NCBI GenBank assembly: GCA_013396915.1
Contig: VWZL01000114.1
Coordinates: 847,535 to 911,534, forward strand
Direction: 5' to 3'
Length of the DNA stretch: 64,000 nt
From: Stercorarius parasiticus
Taxonomy: Eukaryota; Chordata; Aves; Charadriiformes; Stercorariidae
Both the position numbers and the translations under genes were made by a program. The notes under the pieces were generated by a model. The model did not search any database, was not told the DNA's origin, and saw only the letters and a list, made by a program, of their open reading frames with translations. Below, piece after piece: positions 48,832 through 59,405 of this stretch (positions are counted from its first letter, which is position 1; each line of letters begins with the position of its first letter).

Positions 48832-49715
48832 AGATGGTGGGATTAAGTGCACCCTCAGCAAGTTTGCAGATGACACCAACCTGTGTGGTATGGTCAACAT
48901 CCTGGAGGGAAGGGATGCCATCCAGAAGGACCTGGAAAGGCTTGAGAAGTGGGCCTGTGCAAACCTCATGGAGTTCAACAGGGGTAAGTGGGCTGGAGTA
49001 ATACTAAGCACAGATACATGCTGGGCGCAGAATGGATTGAGAGTAGCTCTGAGGAGAGGACTCGGGGGGCGTTGGTTGATGAGAAGCAACATGAGCCAGC
49101 AATGTGCACTCACAGCCCAGAAAGCCAGCCACGTTATGTGCTTCATCAAAAGAGGCATGGCCAGCAGGTCAAGGGAAGTGACTGCTCTGGTGAGACCCCA
49201 CCTGGAGTACTGCATCCAGCCCTGGAGTCCTCTGCATAAGAAGGATGTGGACCTGTGGAGCAAGTCAAGGGGAGGGCCATGAAGATGATTAGGGGGCTGG
49301 AGGACCTCTATTGTGAAGACAGGCTGAGAGAGCTGGGGTTTTTCAGCCTGGGGAAGAGAAGGCTCCGGGGAGACCTTATAGCAGCCTTCTAGTACTTCAA
49401 GGGGGCCTACAGAAAAGATGGGGAGGGACTTTTTATCAGGGAGTGTAATGTTAGGATGAAAGGTAGTGGTTTTAAACTGAAAGAGGTTAGGTTAGATATT
49501 AGGAAGAAATTCTTTACTGTGAAGGTGGTGAGACACTTGAACAGGTTGCCCAGTTAAGTTGTGGCAGTCCCATCCCTGGAAGTGTTCAAGGCCAGGTTGG
49601 ATGGGGCTTTGCGTAACCTGGTCTAGTGGGAGGTGTCCCTGCCCATGTCAAGGTGATTGGAACTAGAAGGTCTTTAAGGTCCCTTCCAACTCTAACCATT
49701 CTATGATTCTATGAA
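48832..49715 (+). mobile_element. CR1 LINE, 5'-truncated inside the RT domain, complete 3' end
   Basis: Begins just upstream of an intact FADDT box (48,863-48,877) and runs to a complete 3' end (CCATTCTATGATTCTATGAA). Coding traces: VNILEGRDAIQKDLERLEKW, ANLMEFNRG, then after a frame change [39 protein letters not shown]; further down, in broken frame, the YFKGAYRKDGEGLFIREC-like region and 3' UTR. Shares a 59-nt identical diagnostic run with the copy at 43.2 kb. Confidence 0.95.
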
Positions 49716-51700
49716 GTTAACTTGTCAGTTTGGTCATCTACTGTCTAAATTATGACTGACTGGACTAAAACCTGCTAATTCATGCACCTTTTAAAACTAA
49801 ATTAAATGAACAAGGTTTGCCAGCTCTAAGGTACATGTTTCTTGTCCAATGCATTAGCTAACTGAAGAAGAGGAAGCCAGATCTCTACAGGACACAAGCA
49901 TCCTGCAGTGTTTATGCTATTTATGGGTTACTAAAAATATCACAGAGCACACATGGAATCAAACGAATATGTGCTGAGGAAATCCAGAATTCCACAATGA
50001 AACTCCAAAAGACTTAGGCATGGATAGACCAAAGTTAAAACGTTATACCACAGGGCATAGGGTACAAACATACTTCAATTCTACTAAAATTAACAGAGAA
50101 ATCAAGTTAAGACAGGATCAAAACTTTTACAAGTATGCCAACTCACCTGTACAACACCAGAACTCCAGACTTTTCACACACTTTTTGAAGTGGAACACAT
50201 ATGTTGTGACAAAGAAATTGGAGGTTATAAGACATCCATCTCTTGTGAAAACCTGCATTCAGCTCTAGAGTGAACAGATTTGAACTGAGAATCAATCCCA
50301 AGGGCAACTTTCTGATGTGACTGAAAGTGAAATCAAACTTAAAAACCACGTTGAAATTAAATGATCTCAAAGCCGAGCTCAGGGTTCTTTTTTGAGTATT
50401 GACCACTGATTCACCTTCTTTATATAACTTTTTGTAACCAGCAACGTAAGTGCATCTGTGTATTCCAGATGTATTTTCTTTGGGGAAATTAACTACACGG
50501 ACACTTCTAGTGCACTTAAGTTTATATTTTCCTCTTTAATTGCTTCCAAGGCTTCCCAAGAAACTCAACTTTTCTTTTTGCAGATGTTTAAGATAATCAG
50601 TCCTTCATCCTTCCTGGCTAGGTATTAGCATAGTGTAACTCCTGCATGTCAACCACTGGTGTTTTCTTCAGCAGCTCAAATGCTTTGCAGAGCAAAATAT
50701 TGTTCCTAATGTGGTCAGAGTAATTAACAATAACAATTCTTTCTCTTATTTGTCAGTTTTCATACCTAGAACCCAAACTAATTTTGGTGCCATAACTGAA
50801 GATGCCTAAAATAAAGTGTCACAGTCATGTCAACTTAAGACTTGTCAAGCCTGCATGTTTAGCCTGCCATTAAATTTCCAAGAAGCACATTGTCCACTGG
50901 GCTTAGCAAATCCATTTCAGGTAACAGATCTCAGTCCTGAAATTAATTGTAAGAATCTCTCCTCTTTTCATCTGGAAAAATCTTTTTGTTTGTTTGTTTG
51001 TTTTGTTCTATAATTTTTTCTACCTAAAGTGCAAGGAATTAAAAATTGTCAGGTAAAATTCTGAAAACCCTTAGTTTTGAGTTGGTAAAATTTGTTTGAT
51101 ATTTGTGCAGAAACTTTCACTCCAATACTGTCAACTCAAAAATTTAATAACAGATATACATATCAATAAGTTTTTTGTTGAGAGTCCCTTTTAAAAATTA
51201 CATTCTAAATTCTTGAAAGGGAGTATTTTAACATTATAATATAGTTGTAATTTTAATTTATTTCAGTTTTCTTTAAATCACTATTCCAGGTGTGGCATTT
51301 TAGTAAAAAAAAAATAATGGTGTTGGAACATATTTATTTATCTAACTTTTTATCTAATGTATTTTATTTATCTAATTTTTCTTGTAAGCCACATGTGCCT
51401 TACAAGTTTGCAGGATGAGATTTTTGCATTTATGCCATGTTAGAGGAAAATACTGGGTGGGACTGGACAAGCTGAGAGAAGTGAGGCTGCTGCAGCTCCC
51501 TGCCACCAGGTCCAATTAGTAACAAGGCTAAAAATGTATTCCAAGTCAGCACATGCACACAGAGCACAAGTATACAACACATGTACGTATACACACAGCC
51601 GGCCACACGAATCACAGACACACAGGGCACACACACAAACACAGACAGCACCAATGGCCTCATCCTGCTCCACTCTTTGGCTAAGCAGAATAGAGGTCCA
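49716..51700. other. AT-rich non-coding DNA
   Basis: No gene or transposon recognised. A TTTG-type simple repeat lies at about 50,986-51,006, and CA-rich DNA begins at about 51,550. Confidence 0.5.
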
Positions 51701-51704
51701 CTAG

Positions 51705-51762
51705 TGAGAATATATATACAAATATATATATATACACATATGTATATATACACACATATGTA
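51705..51762. repeat. AT/AC dinucleotide-rich simple repeat
   Basis: Alternating purine-pyrimidine stretch (ATATATATACAAATATATAT and on). Together with CA-rich DNA at 51,550-51,650 it makes a roughly 200-bp simple-sequence region. Possible Z-DNA former; no function inferred. Confidence 0.85.
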
Positions 51763-51930
51763 AAATGTGTGTCTCTTTAGCACTTTGGCTCAGACACTCA
51801 GTTTTCCCAGTAGCTGCCCCTGGAGTCCAGTCTTCTCAGCTCCTGATGCCTGGACATACAAGTCCCCAAGGCTGCAGCCCCACTCCAGTTGCTGGTACAA
51901 TGCCCTCTCACTCATATGTGCGTGCGTATG

Positions 51931-51950
51931 CACACACACACACACACACA
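51931..51950. repeat. (CA)10 microsatellite
   Basis: Ten uninterrupted CA units, preceded by TGTGCGTGCGTATG. Confidence 0.95.
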
Positions 51951-52019
51951 TCTGGATGGAACTTCCTAGCTGATCCACCCATCATAAAGTCACACTGGAC
52001 TTCTGAAGACCAGACTTTG

Positions 52020-53378
52020 GTCTCTTCATAGATCTGCTTGCAAGGGGATAAGGCCCCGGAGGTCAGGAGGGCCCAAGAAAGTTGGCTGATATTCAAGGAT
52101 CACTTCCTCCAAGCTCAGGATCAGTCCATCCCAAAAGGCAGAAAGTCAGGAAAAAATGCCAGGAGACCTGCATGGATGTACAAGGAGATCCTGACCCAGA
52201 TGAAATACAAAAAGGAAGTATACAGAAGATGGAAGAGAGGCAGATTACCTGGGTGGAATACCGATACAATGTCTGAGTATGCAGGGATGAAGAAAGCCAA
52301 AGTTCTGCTGGAACTGCATTTGGTAAGGGATGTCAAAGACAACAAGAAGGGCTTCTGCAAGTACATAGGTGACAAAAGGAACATTTATGAAAATGTGGGC
52401 CTGCTGCTGAATGGGCCTGGGGACATGATGATACAGGACATGGAAAAGGTTGAATGTATTCTTTGCCTCAGTGTTTACCAGCAAGACTGGTCTTCAAGAA
52501 TCCCAGGGACTAGGGGAAAAGCTGGAGCAAGGAACATGTACCATTAGTGGAAGAAGATAATTTCAGGCAATATTTAAGCAGACAGACATAAGTCCAGAGG
52601 CCCTGATGGTATGCACCCACAAGTGCTCAGGGAACTGGTTGATGTCATGACAAGACCACTCTCAACAATCTTTGAACCATCAAGGAGAATGGGAGAGCTG
52701 CCTGAGGGCTGGAAGAAAGCACATGACATTCTTATCTTCAAGAACTGCAAAAAGGAACTCCAGGGCAGACAGCCTCACCTTGATCAGTGGGAACATGAGC
52801 AGCTCATCTAGGCACATGAACAAGAAAATCATAAATAGTCAGCATGGCTTCACCAAGGGGTAGTCATGCTTGGCCACTTTGATAAACTTCTACAATGAAA
52901 TGACTGGCCTGGTAGATGAGGGGAGAGCCGTAGACATTTTCTACCTGGACTTCATTAAGGTCTTTGACACTCCCATAAGATCCCCATAGAGAAGCTCTTG
53001 GAGTATGGGGTGGCTGAGCAGACAGTAAGATGGATTGAGTCTCGTCAGTGTATATAAACACCTCAAGGGAGGGTGCAAAGAGGACAGAGCCTTTTCAGTG
53101 GTGCCCAGTGACAGGACAAGAGACAATGGGCACAAATTGAAACACAGGAGCTTCCCTCTGAACATTTTGAAACACTTTTTTACTGTGACTGAGCACTGGC
53201 ACAGATTTCCCAGTGAGGTTGTGGTGTATCCATCGTTGGAGATATTCAAAAGCCATCTGGACATGGTCCTAGGCAACTGGATCTAGAAGGCCGTGCTTCA
53301 TCGAGGGAAGTTGACTAGATGACCTCCAAAGGTCCCTTCCAACTTCAACCATTCAGTGATTATTTGATTCTGTGACAG
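52020..53378 (+). mobile_element. CR1 LINE extending into the endonuclease-RT linker, RT core deleted
   Basis: Reaches further toward the 5' end of ORF2 than any other copy here. The frame 52,038-52,547 carries the linker: KSGKNARRPAWMYKEILTQ, KKEVYRRWKRGRL, NKKGFCKYIGDKR and ENVGLLLNGPGDMM. It continues with HPQVLRELVDVMTRPLSTI, NSQHGFTKG and a broken FYLDFIKVFDT-like motif-A region (about 52,940-52,975). At about 52,975-53,045 it jumps to the C-terminal KHLKGGCKEDRAFSVVPSD block, so the catalytic FADD segment is gone. The 3' end is present but decayed (TTCAGTGATTATTTGATTCTGTGA). Confidence 0.94.
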
Positions 53379-56133
53379 GAACTTACAAGAAGAAAGGAAA
53401 AACTGTGCTGATTAAGCGCAGGGCATGGTGAGATAAGCATAATAACAAGCAAACTTTTTATATGTGACCACCCGTTTCTGTCCCCTTAGACTTCTACTTT
53501 CCTGCTCTTGTTCCTTCAGAAATCACTTAAATCCCTTCCTTTTCCTGGTTTTGTTTCTTCTAAACACCCCATAATAAATCTACCTCAATCCCCAAATGCT
53601 ATTCCCCTGTAGTCCATAATGCATCCCATATCCCTAAGCAGCAATCCCCCTCAATCCAAAAGGTGCTGCAGTATTAATGCGTCTTGATCTGTTTTACATC
53701 TGGACAACGGAGCTGACGGTCTCCTTGAACATCCCTGCGGGAGGTCTGGATAGGGTGTCCCTTCCTCTGAGTCCTCAATTTGGGTTTCCCACCATCCTTC
53801 TTGCCCCTTTCCTTTTCTGGGTTTGTGGAGTTGGGCCTTAAATGGGCTGACAACCCCTGTGATGGGCCTGCAAGCATCCAGGGCTCCCTTATCTGTGATT
53901 GTGTTCTTTTGTGTATGAGTTTTTTTCACATAAATCTAACATAAAATATCTTACTTGATTGCATTTTGAGGAACAGAGGTGCACCATTTTTCATAGAATT
54001 TCAAAGGCATTCAATTAGATATACACAAATTCTTTGTAGACAGGGTGACTGCACATGTCCAATTTTCAGAAAGATAGATGGCGACATAAATTTGAATTAA
54101 GAACAAAACAGAGTATTGCTGGAGAAATTTATATCACTGCTTAAATGCTACTGAATCTGGAAAGTTAACAGGACTTTCACCTGCTGAGATAAATCTGTAT
54201 TACCATGTTTCTCTTTTTTCAAAGTACTGCTACCAGAAATGATCATGATGGATACATAAAGCAGCAATGAAAAAAAAAAAGGAGAAAGAAGGATCATGGG
54301 TAAAAAGAGATTACAAGATAATCCAACAAAATAATTAAAAATATCTGAGAAGACAATAAAATGGAAAATAGTGGTGAAAATGGAGATGGAACAGGTCTCA
54401 TGGCTATCCAGACAGAGGTATCATTGCTGACTATTGAAGCCTTACGGACTCACTTCCCAGAGGCAGCACTCTCCTGTTTGGTCTTCTTAGGGGAGGGCTT
54501 TAATCGTAGCACACTAGGTACTGTACTGTGAGAGTTTCCTTTTAAGAAACAAGACTGAAATAATTCAAGAGCAAGCTAAGCAATATTTATTGATTCTTTC
54601 ACTTATTTGGACAAAATACAATTTGAAAGAGATAATAGTTATACAGAACTTTACCTAGTCTTCATGTTTCTGCTGACAACCAAGATCAGTCAGACCTCTG
54701 TGAGTTGAGAAAAATAACCTATATTTTCTGTACTCCGCTGACTGGGGTACATCTTGATCTAATTTCAAATCCAGATTTACTTTCCCTGCATACTAGTCTC
54801 TAGCTGTTATTTCTAGCAGTTACAAGAAATAGAAATGCCAGAATGTTCTTTCAATGTGAAAATTTGTTTGGTTTTGACTATTTGCTGTTTTGTCTTAAAC
54901 CAGAAAATCTGAGAGATTCCTCTTAGGTTTGTGCTTGATTTTCAGGGGAAGGGAAGTTTGAATAGGTACTGACATCATGTCTTGTAATTTTTCCTTTGCT
55001 AATTTGTTGCCACTTCTTTTTATATTTTGTGGGGAAAAAAATAAAAATAAGATGAGGAGCAGTAGATCTCCACTAACAAAATTAAAAGAGATAATAGTGC
55101 AAATGGTTGATCTATGTAAGCAAGCCAGCTATTTCAGTTTATTAACAGCTCAAATGTCACTTTCCGATTTGACCCATGTATCAAAGAGTGGTTTGTGTCT
55201 AAAACATTGGTAATTAATACATTCTCATTAGCAAATAGAGAGCATCAAAAAAATAGAGAAGAGTTGCAGGCCAGAGTAAAAATACAAAATGAAACCAAAC
55301 AAAAAAAACGCCAGTCTTGTTAAAATAAGTTTTCATTTGCAAAATAAACTGATATTTTTATCAACACAAAAAGCCTAATCTAAATTTCACTAAGCCAATA
55401 GAAAAACTTCCACTGATTTCAATGAGCTTTAAAATTATTATAATCTTCTTATAAAGAATCTTAACTCTACTAGAAATTTGTGAACAACTAAACATTAACT
55501 TAGCATTATAAAAATGAAAATATCTAATATCATGTGACAATGATAGATGAGAATTTTTCCATTTTGGCTTACTTCATTTCTTTTATTCAGAGACATCACT
55601 ATGAAGAAAGGAACAGACGTAAATTGTAATGTGTCCCAGGCAAGTAACTAAATAAATGATCTTTATCTTAAAGTTGAGATGTGAAAGCAATTTTGGCTTT
55701 TTTCCCCCCACTCTGACTAAAAGAATCATTATTCTACTCTCACTTTTCTTCAAAACAATTAATCAGAATGGACTTTTTTGACTTCACTGATGTTGAGACT
55801 ATCATTATATTGGCCTGACCTTTTGTTCATGGCAGGAATCAAAACAGGGGAACCTAACCTGAACCACAAAGCAGAGACAAAAATGGGATCAAGGAACAAA
55901 CACATTACAGATCCACAGCTACTGACAGACCATTAAAACGTAAATGATTTGACAAAATTGTATATCTTTATAACAATTACAAATTCTGCTAAAAAAAAAA
56001 AGTCTGCAGTTAAATCTACAAAACATTGGTATTTCAGGCAAAAGAAAGGGTGGCTATAAATGAACTACTAACACCTAACCTCTCTCCCCACATCATCACT
56101 TGGTGTCTCCATGGTTATTCTCTCCTCAGGAGA
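53379..56133. other. Non-coding DNA
   Basis: No repeat family recognised. A somewhat GC-richer stretch at 53,680-53,890 has overlapping minus-strand frames of 67 and 92 codons without recognised domains or splice context. Confidence 0.45.
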
Positions 56134-57257
56134 TGTCACAACCTATAAAAGGTACCCATCCTGTGGGTGTGTGAAGATCACATCAGTGGGTTGTCAAGAT
56201 TCCTAATACATAATAATGGAGGTTTTATTTCCTAAGCTTCTTTATTATAGATTACAACAAATTACTATTAGTAAAGAAAGTATACTTTTGATTAATAAAA
56301 ATAAAGCAACTATAGATATCTCAATAGTAACTGCAATCAGTAGTAGCAGCAATCAATAGCAGCAGCAAGTATGTATTTCAGCATTAAAAATAACCATCGG
56401 TAAAGTAGACAATATACTTATGATTAACTACTTATATGCATGGCTACACATATATTATTCAAAGTAGAACAAGTACAATGCTAATCAAACCGCTCCTAGG
56501 AGCGGTGCCTCAAAATGACTCTCTAGCGTGGGTCCAATCAGCGATGGACAAAGTCTCACTTCAAAGATGATCCACATCATGGATTCCAGAGTCAGATATC
56601 CCCAGTGAGTGCCCAATCTGTCTAGGAGATCTTATTCAAAAGTTGATGTAGGGGGAGTTCTTGGAGAGAGAGAAGCTTAATTTTGGCTAGAAAGCAAGTC
56701 ATTTTTCTATCACAGAGACATAAAAGGGTGTAGGACACTTACCACCTGGAACAGCCAATCAGTGTTGCTAATTTGTAGTTTTCACTTTGAGACAGGTAAT
56801 AGATGATGTTTTCTATTCTCTGAGACCAATTTCTATTTTTCCAGATTTTTTTTTCTGTTCTTTCAGCTAGAACAGCCAATAGCAGCTGTCGATTGCTACT
56901 TCTTCATGATGCTTTCCTCCTTTTCCAGACTATTTTTCACCTTTCCAGATGATAAGTTGCTCTTACAATTTCTTGTATTTCCTCTTAATGATGTTATCTC
57001 AGGACATCTCTGCTTTTTAGGTACCCAGCTGCACTTCAAAAGTGCCAGGTGTGCTTCTTTAGCATGCTTGTTGCTCACAGGTTCTCAGCCTAGCAGCTCT
57101 CTAGCAGTTCGCAGGCTGGCAGGCATCTTCTTCTGTCATTGTTTTAGCAGACATTTTCTATCAGTATTTTTCCCATTACCATCAGGTCGCCTTCATGGCT
57201 GCCCCATCAGGAATACCCTTCAATTGTGTTAGGGACAGAATTATGCCTAAGGTGACA
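56134..57257 (-). mobile_element. Possible LTR-like element (low confidence)
   Basis: The ends form a 6-bp terminal inverted repeat, TGTCAC...GTGACA, which satisfies TG...CA. Read on the minus strand, two AATAAA signals occur about 90-110 bases before the end, as in an R-U5 region, and three CCAAT/ATTGG motifs (about 56,531, 56,754 and 56,875 on the plus strand) lie in the would-be U3. A CpG-bearing 18-bp palindrome sits at 56,489-56,506. No target-site duplication is visible, the length (1124 bp) is on the long side, and no related copy exists in the window. Could instead be an unknown unique regulatory-like region. Confidence 0.3.
56489..56506. repeat. 18-bp perfect GC-rich palindrome
   Basis: ACCGCTCCTAGGAGCGGT equals its own reverse complement and contains two CpG sites in an AT-rich setting. 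Could be a protein-binding site for a dimer or chance. Confidence 0.7.
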
Positions 57258-57539
57258 ACCAGTCAGAAAAGTGGCCATAAATGTATAACAAAGGAAGACA
57301 CTCATCTTTGAGACTTTGATCTTTGATCCCATACTTCAGTGCTCACAAGGCTAGGAATTCCCCAGCAGAGCTACCTGTAGCATGAAGTATTTGCTTTATT
57401 CTTTCATAAACCAGGCTCCTACTACCTTCAGTTTAACAATCCTTTTTCCTGTACTTGTAGAAATAGTGAAGATTTAATCCCTATCTATTCTTTTCCTGCC
57501 ATGTGGGATTTCATAGACCTCTGTCTATATTCCTCTTCT

Positions 57540-58360
57540 GTTGCCTTTTTTCCTGACTGAAGACAACTTTATAGTAAGAACATTATACAATTGTTTCTTA
57601 AATGGAAGTGATTTCAGACCTTTGATCATCATAATTACATTTCGCTGAATTACTTCCAGTTCCTCTATACATTTTTTGATATGCAGAGCCATAACTACAG
57701 GTTCTATTCAAGATATGAATAAACCAAGGATATGCGAAACTGCATCATAGTATTTTCAATTTTTTTCAGTATTCCTTTCCTTATAAGTTTGAAAATTTAT
57801 TTTATTTTTTGACTGATATTGCATACTGTGCATTTTCATACCACTAAGAGTTCAGTTCTCAGCAATAACAGTTACTTCAGAGACCATCATATTTTTTAAG
57901 TTAAGATTATTTTTCAAACATATGTCACTTTATATTTGTCTAGATATAATTCTATCCCCCAACCCCTCAGCCTTTAGTCTTTCTGCAGTTGTTCAAAATC
58001 AACTTACATCTCTACTTGTCATTGGCAATTTTTTCACTTCATGTTTCATGTCATTTGCATGTTGAATGATACACATTGCAGACCACTTTGGTGCAGCCTA
58101 CATACTGCAAATGGTAATCTCCTTCCACTGCAAAAACTGACCATCTGATAAAATCCTACTTTTTTAACCAAATATTTAAGCAACCAATTACCATTATTCC
58201 TATGCCTTGGCTGGCTTCTTAATAGCCTTTCATGAGGAACATTGCCAAAATCTTCTTGCAAACCAAGGAAAACTAAATTAACCAGATTATGCAGACTATT
58301 CCAGAAAGATGAAGACTTGCAAGGAAGGACTTCCCTTTATAAAAGCCATTTTCCTTTCTC
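57540..58360 (-). mobile_element. Very old CR1/L3-like LINE relic
   Basis: Heavily decayed but several CR1 blocks occur in the right order: GACCTTTGATCATCATAATT (57,618 on), TTCCAGTTCCTCTATACAT, the reverse of the LHLGK block near 57,920, and at 58,261-58,200 the minus strand reads FGNVPHERLL, resembling the RT motif FDTVPHERLL. There is no long frame. It belongs to the oldest CR1 layer in the window. Confidence 0.65.
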
Positions 58361-59354
58361 CAATCATATTTTACTTATACAACCATCTAGCAATTTTTTT
58401 CTTTATATTGCAGCACAAATAGATGACACCAAACCACAAGTCAGTGACACAGTTAGCTCAGTTTTGCAGAAATAGAGCCATTTTCACCAGATATCTCACT
58501 ACATGTTCTTAAAAAAAAATGATTCCAAACCAATATTATTAAGGTTTATCTAGAGATAAAACCTGAAAACAAGTTAATTGTTATGTTCAGACAGAGATAG
58601 GATGTAACTTGTTTGTCTATACAACGATGCATACATATTTTGGAGACTGCTCACCTTCATTGTAAAGGTTAATGAACATCTCCAACAACTTTAAGTGCTA
58701 GTATAATCATACCAGCTACCAGAACCCCAGGGATCACAATTAAATGTTGGAGATATCTACATTTGACCATATCTCCTTTTGCAATAAAAACCAATGAAAC
58801 CTTACTTGAATCACTTAAGTTGAAAATTAACATCTTCGTTTCTGAATCATGACCACTCTCACAGATAGGAAGCATCAAGCTTTTTTAGGATAATATTTAA
58901 TCCTGCCTTTTCTTTTCAGAGTTTACCTGTGGTACATCTTTAACAAAAATAATGCAACTTCCTAGAAAATGCAGTTCTAGATTAGTCAATATTTTGCCAT
59001 TGTGAGTGTTTTACAATTCACTTAATAAGTACTCAGATTTTACTCCATTCTGACTAAATTTGTCCCCTAGCGTTCTTGTGTTCAGTGACCTTACCTTCAC
59101 CGTGTGTTGATGGGCTGCCTGTATTCTTCATGGTACACATATTTTGACAACCCTGGTGATATTAATTGGTCTCTCAGGAGCTTTCCATAATAAATCTATC
59201 TCACTGGCAGTCAGAAGTACATATGAACTCTCTGCCTTCCTTATCTTCATTGTTCAGCAGAGCCATACGAAAGAGAATGATGTGAGGCAGCATGGCAAAA
59301 GTAGTATCAATTTTTCCTCCCTTACATTTACTATTCAGAAAGTAAGAAAACAAC
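58361..59354. other. AT-rich non-coding DNA
   Basis: Nothing recognised; further decayed CR1 RT sequence from the element just before it is possible but not demonstrable by eye. Confidence 0.4.
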
Positions 59355-59405
59355 AGTCCTGATCAGAGAGGGTTGTATGACCTCTGCAGGTCCCTTGCAA
59401 CCTCT
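59355..59405 (+). mobile_element. Short CR1 3'-end relic
   Basis: Matches the end of the CR1 3' UTR (TATGACCTCTGCAGGTCCCT followed by TGCAACCTCT; compare GATGACCTCCAAAGGTCCCT at 53,319). The terminal ATTCTATG repeat is not recognisable. About 50 bases. Confidence 0.5.

Noticed and set aside
53651..53929. Overlapping minus-strand frames of 92 and 67 codons in a GC-richer patch
   Set aside because: Low-complexity, charged composition in two frames at once and no splice or homology support.
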